NCBI RefSeq assembly: GCF_900115925.1
Contig: NZ_FOYF01000009.1
Coordinates: forward strand, 1 to 57,624
Reading direction: 5' to 3'
From: Bacillus sp. cl95
GTDB lineage: Bacteria; Bacillota; Bacilli; Bacillales; Cytobacillaceae
DNA length: 57,624 nucleotides
Below, one piece after another: positions 37,552 to 48,434 of this stretch. The position numbers were made by a program, and so were the translations under genes. The notes beneath the pieces were generated by a model that saw only the letters and a program-made list of their open reading frames with translations, was not told the origin of the DNA and did no database searches. Position 1 is the stretch's first letter, and each line of letters begins with the position of its first letter.

Positions 37552-37578
37552 AAATTCTACAAAAGAATGAATATTCCT
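37552..37578 (-). promoter_or_regulatory. sigma-H promoter of spoVG
   Basis: AGGAATA (37572-37578), 14 nt, GAATTT (37552-37557), which fits the sigma-H pattern RNAGGAWWW...RNNGAAT. The very AT-rich DNA upstream (37579-37655) is a plausible AbrB-binding region, as at spoVG of B. subtilis. Confidence 0.8.
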
Positions 37579-37655
37579 TCTTTAATTGTAAAATTTTTTT
37601 GAAAAATTAGGTCTATTTGATGAATTTTTGTAAAATTCTTGAATAAATGGGCAAA

Positions 37656-37684
37656 ATAAAAACGCTCGTCCTATTTAACGAGCG
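37656..37684 (-). terminator. ridA terminator overlapping its stop codon
   Basis: Minus-strand stem CGCTCGT / ACGAGCG with the loop TAAATAGG, followed by TTTTTATTTT. The ascending arm and loop are the last codons and the TAG stop of ridA. Confidence 0.8.
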
Positions 37685-38045
37685 CTACAACTTCAATTTC
37701 CACTTCAGCATCTTTTGGTAATCTTGCCACTTCTACGCAAGAACGAGCAGGCTTATGAGAAGCAAAGTACTCACCATACACTTCATTTATCGCACCAAAG
37801 TCATCCATATTCTTAATAAATACTGTTGCTTTTACCACTGTTTCAAAAGAAGCACCTGCGGCCGTCAAAACTGCCTGCAAATTTTTGAACACTTGATGAG
37901 TCTGAGCTTTCACATCACCTTCAACCATTGTTCCTTCCGCAGTCAACGGGATTTGTCCCGAACTATAGAACATATTATTTACAACGATACCTTGTGAATA
38001 AGGACCAATGGCCGCTGGAGCATGAACAGTTTGAACTACTTTCAT
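37671..38045 (-). CDS. ridA: RidA enamine/imine deaminase (YabJ)
   Basis: Hydrolyses reactive enamine/imine intermediates from PLP enzymes. The 124-aa YjgF/YER057c/UK114-family protein shows '[23 protein letters not shown]', '[14 protein letters not shown]' and the active-site Arg in '[24 protein letters not shown]'. It lies 62 nt after purR, the operon arrangement of B. subtilis, where YabJ affects PurR-controlled genes. Confidence 0.97.
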   Translation of the reverse strand: MKVVQTVHAPAAIGPYSQGIVVNNMFYSSGQIPLTAEGTMVEGDVKAQTHQVFKNLQAVLTAAGASFETVVKATVFIKNMDDFGAINEVYGEYFASHKPARSCVEVARLPKDAEVEIEVVALVK

Positions 38046-38107
38046 CTCAATTCCCCCTATTAGAAAATCGCAAGCTCAACTAAACAGTAATCTTTGTTAA
38101 AAACAGC

Positions 38108-38941
38108 TTAAACTTTTTCATTCTTTTTTACAAAATAGTTGCCTTCTCTTACATTGATTTTCTTCTCTTTTACATCTACGTCTGATAATTGGACTAGGGA
38201 TATGTATTCGTCTACCAGGCGCTCTTGAATCTTTTCATCTTCAATCAGTACTGCTATCCCTGCTACATGGGCATTGAATTCTTCTAGCAAACTGATCATA
38301 CCCATCACAGTACCGCCAGCTTTCATAAAGTCATCGACAATCAGCACTTTTGACCCTTCAGCTAAACTGCGTTTTGACAGGAGCATTGTTTGGATTCTTT
38401 TTGCTGACCCAGAAACATAATTAATACTAACTGTAGAACCCTCTGTCACTTTACTGTCTCTTCTTACTATGACAACAGGGACATTTAATTGACTTGCTAC
38501 TGCATAGGCCAATGGTATTCCCTTCGTTGCTACAGTCATGACGACATCGATCTTTTCATGAGCATAAGCAGAAGCAATTATGCGGCCCGCTTTCTGTACG
38601 ATAGCCGGGTCCCCTAATATATCTGTCATATATAAATAGCCACCAGGTAAAAGTCTATCTGGAGTGGCAATCATTTCACATAATTCTGCAACGAATGGCT
38701 TTGCCTCATCATCACTGACATTCACATAGTATTTTACCCCACCAGCAGCACCAGGTACTGTCTGTAGCGTTCCAATTCCTCTTTGTTCAAAGGTTTCTTT
38801 TATGATCCCAAGATCCTCACTAATCGATGACTTGGCAGATCCATAGCGGTCAGCAAAAAAAGTCAGTGGTACAAGCTGACTTGGATGCTCGAGTAAATAA
38901 TTCGTCATGTCGATTAAACGTTCACTGCGACGAAATTTCAT
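38108..38941 (-). CDS. purR: Purine operon repressor PurR
   Basis: Binds PurBoxes and is released by PRPP. The 277-aa protein has an N-terminal winged helix (1-73: 'MKFRRSERLIDMTNYLLEHPSQLVPLTFFADRY' pattern) and a C-terminal type I phosphoribosyltransferase-like effector domain with the PRPP motif 'VLIVDDFMKAGGTVMGM' (about 200). GGAGG precedes the ATG. A candidate promoter with a near-match to a PurBox over the -10 suggests autoregulation. Confidence 0.96.
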   Translation of the reverse strand: MKFRRSERLIDMTNYLLEHPSQLVPLTFFADRYGSAKSSISEDLGIIKETFEQRGIGTLQTVPGAAGGVKYYVNVSDDEAKPFVAELCEMIATPDRLLPGGYLYMTDILGDPAIVQKAGRIIASAYAHEKIDVVMTVATKGIPLAYAVASQLNVPVVIVRRDSKVTEGSTVSINYVSGSAKRIQTMLLSKRSLAEGSKVLIVDDFMKAGGTVMGMISLLEEFNAHVAGIAVLIEDEKIQERLVDEYISLVQLSDVDVKEKKINVREGNYFVKKNEKV

Positions 38942-38952
38942 GAAATCCTCCT

Positions 38953-38990
38953 AAAACCGAATATTATTAATGTAGAAATGGCAGCATCAA
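38953..38990 (-). promoter_or_regulatory. purR promoter with possible PurBox
   Basis: TTGATG (38985-38990), 18-bp spacer, TAATAT (38961-38966). On the plus strand AAAACCGAATATT (38953-38965) differs at one core base from the PurBox core CCGAAC and overlaps the -10. I see no second, inverted box at the expected distance, so this is tentative. Confidence 0.35.
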
Positions 38991-38999
38991 TAAACGGAT

Positions 39000-39869
39000 T
39001 TAATCAAGCGTATGTCTTTCTCCGAGCATCCTCACAGCAAATACTTGATCACAAAATCCACGCAAACCATTATAAATACGGTGCATTCTTGAATCATGCT
39101 GAACGATGGCAAAGACAGTAGGACCACTGCCGCTCATCAAGACAGCATCGGCACCAAAACGTTTCATCTGATCTTTTATTTGTGCAACCTCTGGATGCAC
39201 GTTCAACGTTACTTCTTCAAGAACGTTCCCTACGTTTTGACAAACCTTGTGGTAGTCGTTTTCCTCAATCCCAGCAATCATTTCGCTTGTTTGCGGGTGC
39301 TTCATTGTACTCAAATCCAGACGTCGATATACATCTGCCGTAGATACACCAATGAATGGCTTAGCAAGAATGACCCAACAAGTTGGCGGTACTGGCAATT
39401 GTGCAATCTTTTCTCCTCGGCCCGTTGCAAGGGCCGTTCCCCCGTATACACAAAAAGAAACATCAGAGCCAATCTCAGACCCCAACTCTGCCAATTCGTC
39501 CAACGAAAGACCAAGCTCCCAAAGCTTATTCAACCCTCTTAATGTAGCAGCGGCATCACTGCTCCCACCTGCTAAACCAGCTGCCACCGGAATCGTCTTC
39601 TCGATGGAAATCGCTACACCTTTCTTTACGTTAAACCGTTCTTTCAACAACTTTGCAGCCTGATAAGCTAAATTCCGTTGATCATCCGGTACGAATCGAT
39701 TATGTGAAAGAATCGTAATTTTATCTGAATCCAATAATGTTAATTCTAGGCGATCGGCTAAATCGATGGTTGTCATGATCATTTCGACTTCATGAAAGCC
39801 ATCTGGACGTTTGTGTAAAACATCTAATGTTAAGTTGATTTTAGCCGGTGCCTTTACCAAAAGCTTCAC
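39000..39869 (-). CDS. ispE: 4-diphosphocytidyl-2-C-methyl-D-erythritol kinase
   Basis: ATP-dependent kinase of the MEP isoprenoid pathway. The 289-aa GHMP kinase shows '[27 protein letters not shown]', the ATP loop '[20 protein letters not shown]' (about 95) and '[13 protein letters not shown]'. I chose GTG at 39867-39869 (AGGTGG 5 nt upstream; [10 protein letters not shown] as in relatives). A GTG 9 nt earlier overlaps the ribosome binding site. Confidence 0.95.
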   Translation of the reverse strand: MKLLVKAPAKINLTLDVLHKRPDGFHEVEMIMTTIDLADRLELTLLDSDKITILSHNRFVPDDQRNLAYQAAKLLKERFNVKKGVAISIEKTIPVAAGLAGGSSDAAATLRGLNKLWELGLSLDELAELGSEIGSDVSFCVYGGTALATGRGEKIAQLPVPPTCWVILAKPFIGVSTADVYRRLDLSTMKHPQTSEMIAGIEENDYHKVCQNVGNVLEEVTLNVHPEVAQIKDQMKRFGADAVLMSGSGPTVFAIVQHDSRMHRIYNGLRGFCDQVFAVRMLGERHTLD

Positions 39870-40032
39870 TTCGTCCACCTACTTTTGAGTTTTCCAACGA
39901 TCTCAATATTTTGTCCTATTTTACCACAAAATCGACTATGTAAGACGTTAGAATCTGAACTATTCATCAAAAAATTATATATATTGTTCATTTTTTGTAG
40001 AAAAAAACCGAATAATAATTTTAAAGACCTGA

Positions 40033-40065
40033 AAAAAGGCCAAGGCTTACGCCTCGACCTTTTAC
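40033..40065 (-). terminator. sspF terminator
   Basis: Minus-strand imperfect stem AAGGTCGAGGC, loop GTAA, stem GCCTTGGCCTT, followed by T's, about 66 nt after the sspF stop. Confidence 0.7.
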
Positions 40066-40130
40066 CGCAGTGAAATTCTCGTTTTAGTTTTCTGAAGATA
40101 AAGCGAGCCACTTCCGCTCAAAAGTCATTA

Positions 40131-40307
40131 CTAGCGTTTGCTTCTTAGCTGTTGTTCAGCAAGTTCGATCGCACGTTTTACCATGTTACCCGCATCTTTA
40201 GCTCGGATTCCTCCCCAGCCTTCTTTTTGAACAACATCATAAAAACCAAGTTCCCTAGCGAGTTCCTCTTTAAAAGAGCTTGACATGACACCTCTTCTTC
40301 TACCCAT
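40131..40307 (-). CDS. sspF: Small acid-soluble spore protein SspF
   Basis: DNA-binding protein of the alpha/beta SASP family made in the forespore. Read directly from the minus strand, the frame is 58 aa: it starts [10 protein letters not shown], continues '[20 protein letters not shown]', then '[20 protein letters not shown]' and ends EQQLRSKR. This matches SspF in length and in the 'ELGFYD' and 'WG-IRA-DAGNMVK-AIE-AE' patterns. AAAGGGG precedes the ATG (40305-40307). It lies between veg and ispE as in B. subtilis and has a perfect sigma-G -10. Confidence 0.96.
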   Translation of the reverse strand: MGRRRGVMSSSFKEELARELGFYDVVQKEGWGGIRAKDAGNMVKRAIELAEQQLRSKR

Positions 40308-40341
40308 CCAAAACAGCCCCTTTCATCACTTGCGGCATTAT

Positions 40342-40371
40342 TAGTATGGTTAATTGACGAGTTTTTCATCA
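40342..40371 (-). promoter_or_regulatory. sigma-G promoter of sspF
   Basis: Perfect -10 CATACTA (40342-40348), 17-bp spacer, -35 TGATGA (40366-40371; consensus TGAATA), about 35 nt before the ATG. Confidence 0.7.
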
Positions 40372-40375
40372 CAAA

Positions 40376-40409
40376 ATCAAAAGGCAGTGGAATCATTATC
40401 CACTGCCTC
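40376..40409 (-). terminator. veg terminator
   Basis: Perfect stem AGGCAGTGG / CCACTGCCT with an ATAATGATT loop, followed by TTTGATTTT, 18 nt after the veg stop. Confidence 0.85.
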
Positions 40410-40426
40410 GCTTGAAGCGATATATC

Positions 40427-40690
40427 TTAGCTTAAAGCTAAATGTCCTGCTGCATCTTCATAGAAGGTAATTTGAACCGTTTCTGTTAAAACGTCCGCAT
40501 AGCTGTATGATACGCGTTCAAATGCATTTTCATCCTGATCTAGTTCAATTACAAATACGGATGGATAAGTTTCTGCTAAAACTCCGGAACGTTCAATCGT
40601 CTTTCTACGTCCACCGTTCGCCTTGAGCAAAAGTCTTTTCCCTAAATTTGAATCGAGAGCCAGTTTAATATCGGCTAAGGTCTTTGGCAT
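40427..40690 (-). CDS. veg: Veg protein
   Basis: Small, very strongly expressed protein linked in B. subtilis to biofilm matrix gene control (interferes with SinR). The 87-aa protein begins '[20 protein letters not shown]', then '[26 protein letters not shown]' and '[22 protein letters not shown]', the DUF1021 signature. I chose ATG at 40688-40690 after GAGGTG; an ATG 60 nt upstream lies in the promoter. Two consensus promoters precede it. Confidence 0.96.
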   Translation of the reverse strand: MPKTLADIKLALDSNLGKRLLLKANGGRRKTIERSGVLAETYPSVFVIELDQDENAFERVSYSYADVLTETVQITFYEDAAGHLALS

Positions 40691-40711
40691 TCGGTCCACC
40701 TCACTATGTAA

Positions 40712-40782
40712 AGTATAACACTCTGACACACTAGTGTCAAACAAAAGCATAAATTATATCAGTCCCGCAAAAAGATTGTCAA
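40712..40782 (-). promoter_or_regulatory. Tandem strong veg promoters
   Basis: Distal: TTGACA (40777-40782), 18 bp, TGA-TATAAT (40753-40758). Proximal: TTGACA (40735-40740), 17 bp, TATACT (40712-40717). Both -35 elements are perfect; the veg promoter is known as one of the strongest of B. subtilis. Confidence 0.9.
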
Positions 40783-40856
40783 TAATTTTTCTTCTGCTTT
40801 TTCTCCCATTTTTCAACAAAACTTATTATATCCATATCATAATACGATTATGTAAA

Positions 40857-40896
40857 AAACGGAAAAACAAGCAGGAACGGTTAGTACCTGCTTGTC
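40857..40896 (-). terminator. yabG terminator
   Basis: Minus-strand stem ACAAGCAGG / CCTGCTTGT with a TACTAACCGTT loop, followed by TTTCCGTTTTTT, just after the yabG stop. Confidence 0.85.
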
Positions 40897-40898
40897 AT

Positions 40899-41786
40899 CT
40901 ATTCTTCATTCTCTTCAACTATCGGCTTATAAGGCATACCAGTACGCAATACTCCTTTAGACTCGATTCCACCGAGCCCCTTTTCACCAGTTAAAGTATT
41001 CCTTAGCACATCCCAAACATTGATTCTTTCCATGAAAGGCGAGAAACTAATCTTAGATACAATATAAACCGGATCCAAGGCATGAATATTAATTCTTGAT
41101 GGAGAACTTGCAAAATTTGCTCCAGCGTAAATGAGCGATTCAAAATGGGATTGACAGGCTCCTGCAAAAATAAATAACTGATCGAGGTGAGGTACCTTTT
41201 TCCTAGCTTCCCTTACAGTTTGGACGAAATGCTTTGAATGTCGATAAGAGTTGATATCTGATAATTTCCCCTTTGCTTTTGAATAAGCATCATGTCCGGT
41301 TACAACAAGTATATCCGGGCGATAATCTTCAATAAGCTGTCCAACCTTTTCTGCCATTTCTTTTTCGTTGCAATGAACCCCCATTACAGGAACTCCTATT
41401 TTTTCGTACAATGTTAAACATTTTTTTAAATATGACGCATCTCCATCGAGGTGCAGAACCTTTCCTGGAATCTGAAAGTAGTTCGACGGTTTTGAATATC
41501 CTCCTGATACCTCATATTCACGGCGCTGTTTTAATAAACTTACATCTTGACGGAATAGTTGAAGGGATTGCTCTTCAAGGGACCGATATTCCTGAGTAAG
41601 CTTCAAGCGATCCTTTTGATCAATAATCACTAAATCTTCGTAGGGTGCATCTGCGACAATGCGTAAGTCTTCCCCGAACAAAATGGCTATTTTCTTGCCA
41701 TTTGATTCTTGAATGTCTATTACACGGAATAAAAGATCACAATTATATGACAGTCTACCGACAATATCCATCTTATTAATATCCAC
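40899..41786 (-). CDS. yabG: Sporulation protease YabG
   Basis: Mother-cell cysteine protease that trims spore coat proteins such as SpoIVA, CotT and SafA. The 295-aa protein has the peptidase U57 signature: 'VVTGHDAYSKAKGKLSDINSYRHSKHF' with the catalytic His (about 170) and 'IFAGACQSHFESL' with the catalytic Cys (about 215), then 'GANFASSPSRINIHALDPVYI'. I chose GTG at 41784-41786, 8 nt after GGAG; earlier GTG/ATG codons overlap the ribosome binding site. A sigma-K-like promoter precedes it. Confidence 0.94.
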   Translation of the reverse strand: MDINKMDIVGRLSYNCDLLFRVIDIQESNGKKIAILFGEDLRIVADAPYEDLVIIDQKDRLKLTQEYRSLEEQSLQLFRQDVSLLKQRREYEVSGGYSKPSNYFQIPGKVLHLDGDASYLKKCLTLYEKIGVPVMGVHCNEKEMAEKVGQLIEDYRPDILVVTGHDAYSKAKGKLSDINSYRHSKHFVQTVREARKKVPHLDQLFIFAGACQSHFESLIYAGANFASSPSRINIHALDPVYIVSKISFSPFMERINVWDVLRNTLTGEKGLGGIESKGVLRTGMPYKPIVEENEE

Positions 41787-41837
41787 TGTCATCACTCCAT
41801 TGAGACCAAAATTGGCCCTCCGATAATGTTTCTTTCA

Positions 41838-41866
41838 TAAGCTATGCGAAAACCTAATAACCTGTT
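41838..41866 (-). promoter_or_regulatory. Candidate sigma-K promoter of yabG
   Basis: -35 AACA (41863-41866), 16-bp spacer, -10 CATAGCTTA (41838-41846), a match to the sigma-K pattern AC-(16)-CATANNNTA. yabG is a sigma-K gene in B. subtilis. Confidence 0.6.
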
Positions 41867-41931
41867 ACATAAGGAGTTTTAAATTGCTCTTGAATTCACC
41901 GAATGATTGATCAAAACGCTGTACTTTTCAT

Positions 41932-41959
41932 AAAAAAAGACCCATTCTAATGAATGGAT

Positions 41960-41960
<1 letters not shown>
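41932..41960 (-). terminator. rsmA terminator
   Basis: Minus-strand stem GATCCATTC, loop ATTA, stem GAATGGGTC, then seven T, at the rsmA stop codon. Confidence 0.85.
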
Positions 41961-43391
<1,431 letters not shown>

Positions 43392-43592
43392 AAGTTAAAC
43401 TGTACCTCCTAAGAAAAGCGTAAGGCACCTTATCTTAAATAACCTTTTGCTTCAACATAAAAAACAATAAAAATCTAAAAAAACTTTGAAACTTTTGGGC
43501 CTTTTCAAGCGTCTTAATAAGTGAAATAAAATTTCCTAATATGCTTATTATATCCTATTGAATCTTAATATGCTGACTAGTATAATCATTTC

Positions 43593-43634
43593 CGGATAAA
43601 AAACAAAATGCAGAGGATTTCTCCCCTGCATCAA
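43593..43634 (-). terminator. Terminator of the RpfB/YabE-like gene
   Basis: Minus-strand stem GATGCAGGGG / CCTCTGCATT with an AGAAAT loop, followed by TTGTTTTTT, just after the stop at 43639. Confidence 0.8.
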
Positions 43635-43638
43635 AAAA

Positions 43639-44823
43639 CTAATTTAGGATTTTAATCTTTACTTTCTTTCTTCCCCATCGATATGCATCAGATTTAGAAG
43701 AGAAAAATACATCGATTTTAAACCCTCTTATGGCCGATCCAGTATCAGCTGCAATTGCATATCCGTATCCTTCAACGTATACCTTCGTTCCAAGAGGTAT
43801 AATACTAGGATCAACAGCAATTACCCTGGCATTTGGATTTGAGCGCAAGTTAAGACCGGTTGCAGTAGTACCAGAGCAACCATTACAGTTAGCTGTATAC
43901 GCCGTTGAGCTCACATAAAACTCTTTTCCCGACTCACTGCTATCTCCACGTGAAACTTGCTTGACAATTTCTTTTGTCCCCACAGCCACTACTTTATCTT
44001 GCTTTTCTTTCACTTTCTTCTCGCTAATCAATTTTCGGGATACTTCTTTGCCGTTTTCTAGTACGACTTCATATTGCTTCGTAATCAGACCATTTTGGCC
44101 TTCCGTCACAACTTTTTGTGTCCCTTTTTGCAATTGACTATCTTGCTTTGAAACAACGGCAAATTCAACTGGTTCTTCCACTACATCGGTGACTTTTTCT
44201 ACTCGAATGACGTTAATAACGGCATTCTCTTTCACTGTCTCGTTTAATGACGGTTCAACTCGGTCTAATTCATTTAGTGTGATACCTTGCTGTTTTAAAA
44301 AGTCAGCGACCGTAGCCGAAGTGGACCAAACTTTTTGTTGCTTTCCTCCATCTGAGACTATGAGACTAAAAGCTCTTTGAATGGCAATACTCATCTCATT
44401 CTTAATGGCATCTTGCGGTTTTGGTTGGATTTGATCGTGTTCACCTAGTACAATGTTTTGCTCTTTGAGGAGCTCAGCAACCGTATCGGCTGTTGTCCAA
44501 ACCGTTTTCTTCTCGTGCTCTGTAACCATTTGAACCTGTTTTGCTGGCTTCCACACAACTTTTAAATTGTCGGTTACCTTACTTCCCTTTTGGGGAGAGA
44601 CAAAATCTTCAGAGTGTAAAGAAATATTAAGTTCATCGAAAATTTCTTGGATTGTATCTGCATGTGTTTTGATGACTTGCTCTTTTCCATCCAAAGTTAA
44701 TGCAACTGTCTTTTTCGATCCCTCATAAAAAAGAAACCCAAGAGATGCTGCAAAAACTAGGAAACTAGTAAAAACTAGAGCCCATTTCTTGTTACTCAAA
44801 GACTTGGAAAACAGGTTTTTCAT
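43639..44823 (-). CDS. yabE: Cell-wall RpfB/YabE-like protein: DUF348 repeats, G5, 3D domain
   Basis: Probable secreted or membrane-anchored muralytic enzyme of the resuscitation-promoting-factor type. The 394-aa protein has one N-terminal membrane segment (about 14-32), three ubiquitin-like DUF348 repeats (about 38-90, 95-150, 152-205), each with 'T.AdTVaelL.eq.I.L.e.D', a G5 domain (about 208-285) and a C-terminal 3D domain with the three Asp residues in 'IAVDPSIIPLGTKVYVEGYG', 'AADTGSAI' and 'KIDVFF'. The nearest canonical start is ATG 44823, but the GGAGG site lies 23 nt away and is placed ideally for an in-frame ATC (see findings). Confidence 0.9.
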   Translation of the reverse strand: MKNLFSKSLSNKKWALVFTSFLVFAASLGFLFYEGSKKTVALTLDGKEQVIKTHADTIQEIFDELNISLHSEDFVSPQKGSKVTDNLKVVWKPAKQVQMVTEHEKKTVWTTADTVAELLKEQNIVLGEHDQIQPKPQDAIKNEMSIAIQRAFSLIVSDGGKQQKVWSTSATVADFLKQQGITLNELDRVEPSLNETVKENAVINVIRVEKVTDVVEEPVEFAVVSKQDSQLQKGTQKVVTEGQNGLITKQYEVVLENGKEVSRKLISEKKVKEKQDKVVAVGTKEIVKQVSRGDSSESGKEFYVSSTAYTANCNGCSGTTATGLNLRSNPNARVIAVDPSIIPLGTKVYVEGYGYAIAADTGSAIRGFKIDVFFSSKSDAYRWGRKKVKIKILN

Positions 44824-44864
44824 GTTTTTAAATACGATGAAAAACGCCTCCTTTTCTTGGAGTG

Positions 44865-44894
44865 ATTATAAAGAACTATGTTGCCGGCTGTCAA
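44865..44894 (-). promoter_or_regulatory. yabE promoter
   Basis: Perfect TTGACA (44889-44894), 18-bp spacer, perfect TATAAT (44865-44870). Confidence 0.85.
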
Positions 44895-45017
44895 CCTTTA
44901 CACCTTGCTGGAACGTATTTCTAATTATGCATAAACTGGGACAAGATGCAAAGGGAAACTTATCGACACGGTTATCCTATGTAGAAAAGGAGACATGTAG
45001 AACAATTAATAATCTTA

Positions 45018-45056
45018 AAAAATTAGGACAAACTTCCTTGTCAATCGACAAGATTT
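45018..45056 (-). terminator. Possible tatD terminator with two alternative hairpins
   Basis: Directly after the tatD stop, minus strand: CTTGTC-GATT-GACAAG, and overlapping it GACAA-GGAAGT-TTGTC followed by CTAATTTTTT. The two stems share GACAA and cannot form together. The second looks like a weak terminator. Confidence 0.5.
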
Positions 45057-45057
45057 C

Positions 45058-45828
45058 TTAGCGATTTATGCCGAAAACTATTTTCGCATTCTCAGTTGTG
45101 GCATTAGCCACTTCTTCTAAGGAAAGCCCTTTTATTTCAGCAATTTGCTCTGCAACCAATTTTACATATGCAGGTTCGTTTCGTTTCCCTCGGTATGGAT
45201 GCGGCGTCAAATATGGACAATCAGTTTCTATCAGAAGTTTTTCTAATGGGATTTCAGCCGCAACTTCCTTTGGTTTTTTGGCATTTTTAAAAGTAACAGG
45301 ACCACCTAAAGAGATATAAAAATTCATCTCCACGCATTCACGAGCCACTTCGACACTTCCGCTAAAGCAGTGCATAATACCACCTACTTCGGCAGCATTT
45401 TCCTCTTTTAGTATTTCCACGATATCTGATGTCGCATCTCGATTATGGATAACGATCGGCAGCTTCACTTTTTTAGCCAGACGAATTTGTTTACGGAATA
45501 CTTCTTTTTGAATTTCTTTAGGGGACTTGTCCCAATAATAATCAAGACCCATTTCCCCAATGGCAACTACCTTTGGATGCGATGCCAACTCCTCAATCCA
45601 TTTCAAATCATCATCTGTCATATCAATGGCATCAACAGGATGCCAACCTACACAAGCATATATAAAATCGTATCGTTCCGCTAATTCCATTGCCTTCGTA
45701 ATGGTTGGACGATCAAAACCCACTACAACCATTTTCGTAACTCCTTCATCGAGGGCTCTTTCAATAGTTTCTTTCAAATCTTCATTGAACTGTTCCGCAT
45801 TTAAATGCACGTGTGTATCAAATAACAT
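45058..45828 (-). CDS. tatD: TatD-family metal-dependent deoxyribonuclease
   Basis: TIM-barrel metal hydrolase, a probable 3'-5' DNase or D-aminoacyl-tRNA deacylase-type enzyme (YabD). The 256-aa protein shows all metal ligands: 'DTHVHLNAEQF', 'GEMGLDYYWD', 'IHNRDA', 'MHCFSGS' and 'ETDCPYLTPHPYRGKRNEP'. I chose ATG at 45826-45828, 6 nt after GGAG. It is probably cotranscribed in part with metG, but a hairpin with a parS site lies between. Confidence 0.94.
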   Translation of the reverse strand: MLFDTHVHLNAEQFNEDLKETIERALDEGVTKMVVVGFDRPTITKAMELAERYDFIYACVGWHPVDAIDMTDDDLKWIEELASHPKVVAIGEMGLDYYWDKSPKEIQKEVFRKQIRLAKKVKLPIVIHNRDATSDIVEILKEENAAEVGGIMHCFSGSVEVARECVEMNFYISLGGPVTFKNAKKPKEVAAEIPLEKLLIETDCPYLTPHPYRGKRNEPAYVKLVAEQIAEIKGLSLEEVANATTENAKIVFGINR

Positions 45829-45873
45829 AACAAGCTCCTTCAAGAATTATATTTCAATATTTTTTTATTGATG

Positions 45874-45933
45874 AAAAAACATAGGAATTTCCACTATTTT
45901 CTTGTTTCACGTGGAACATTCCTATGTTTTTAT
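45874..45933 (-). terminator. metG terminator-like hairpin
   Basis: Outer stem AAAACATAGGAA / TTCCTATGTTTT and inner stem TTCCAC / GTGGAA, with T tracts on both strands, in the 134-nt gap between metG and tatD. The loop side contains a parS site. Confidence 0.75.
45903..45918. other. parS, ParB/Spo0J binding site
   Basis: The 16-mer TGTTTCACGTGGAACA reads TGTTCCACGTGAAACA on the other strand, an exact match to the Bacillus parS consensus TGTTNCACGTGAAACA. ParB (Spo0J) loads here and spreads for origin segregation. An origin-proximal place fits. Confidence 0.92.
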
Positions 45934-45962
45934 TGTTTGTCTTTTTATATTAAAAAAATTCT

Positions 45963-47939
<1,977 letters not shown>

Positions 47940-48017
47940 TTATGGTCAAAAAGCGTATTTCAGTTACCCGTTCTAACACTTTCATTTTTCTTTCATCTTT
48001 GCCTCTTATATCCTCAA

Positions 48018-48046
48018 AATATACCTAAAAAACCACGAAAGTGCAA
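48018..48046 (-). promoter_or_regulatory. metG promoter
   Basis: TTGCAC (48041-48046), 17-bp spacer, TATATT (48018-48023), about 90 nt before the metG ATG. Confidence 0.7.
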
Positions 48047-48309
48047 TAGAATGGTAAAGTTGCCCACTCATGGAATGAAATCAAATTATTTTCTTACCCC
48101 CAAATAATATTCAGTTGTATCGAAATATATATAGTAGCAAGGAATTTTGTCGTTTTATGTCGAATCACACTTAATGAAATATTATTGTAATTTCCAATTT
48201 CAAAAGCGTGAATTTCCTCTAAATTCTAAAAATAGACACAAAGAACCGCAGTATAATCATCTTTATTGATAATGGGTGAAATTTACTATTATTTTTACAG
48301 AGAAAGTAA

Positions 48310-48371
48310 TTGACGTTTATGGGAATGGCTGGTATTATGAATTTGTAAGTATTTTGTCGAATAATGACGAA
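48310..48371 (+). promoter_or_regulatory. abrB promoter with two Spo0A boxes
   Basis: TTGACG (48310-48315), 17-bp spacer, TATTAT (48333-48338) on plus. Downstream, in the initially transcribed region, stand two 0A boxes 10 bp apart: TGTCGAA (48355-48361) and TGACGAA (48365-48371), on the same face of the helix. Phosphorylated Spo0A represses abrB from here in B. subtilis. Confidence 0.85.
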
Positions 48372-48434
48372 TTAAAAAAAGAGAAAAATAGATAAATAGA
48401 CACAAGCTTTAAATTGAGAGGAGAACATTTTATT

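Noticed and set aside
40178-40396. A 72-codon minus-strand frame
   Set aside because: It overlaps sspF out of frame and the veg terminator; sspF explains the coding signal.
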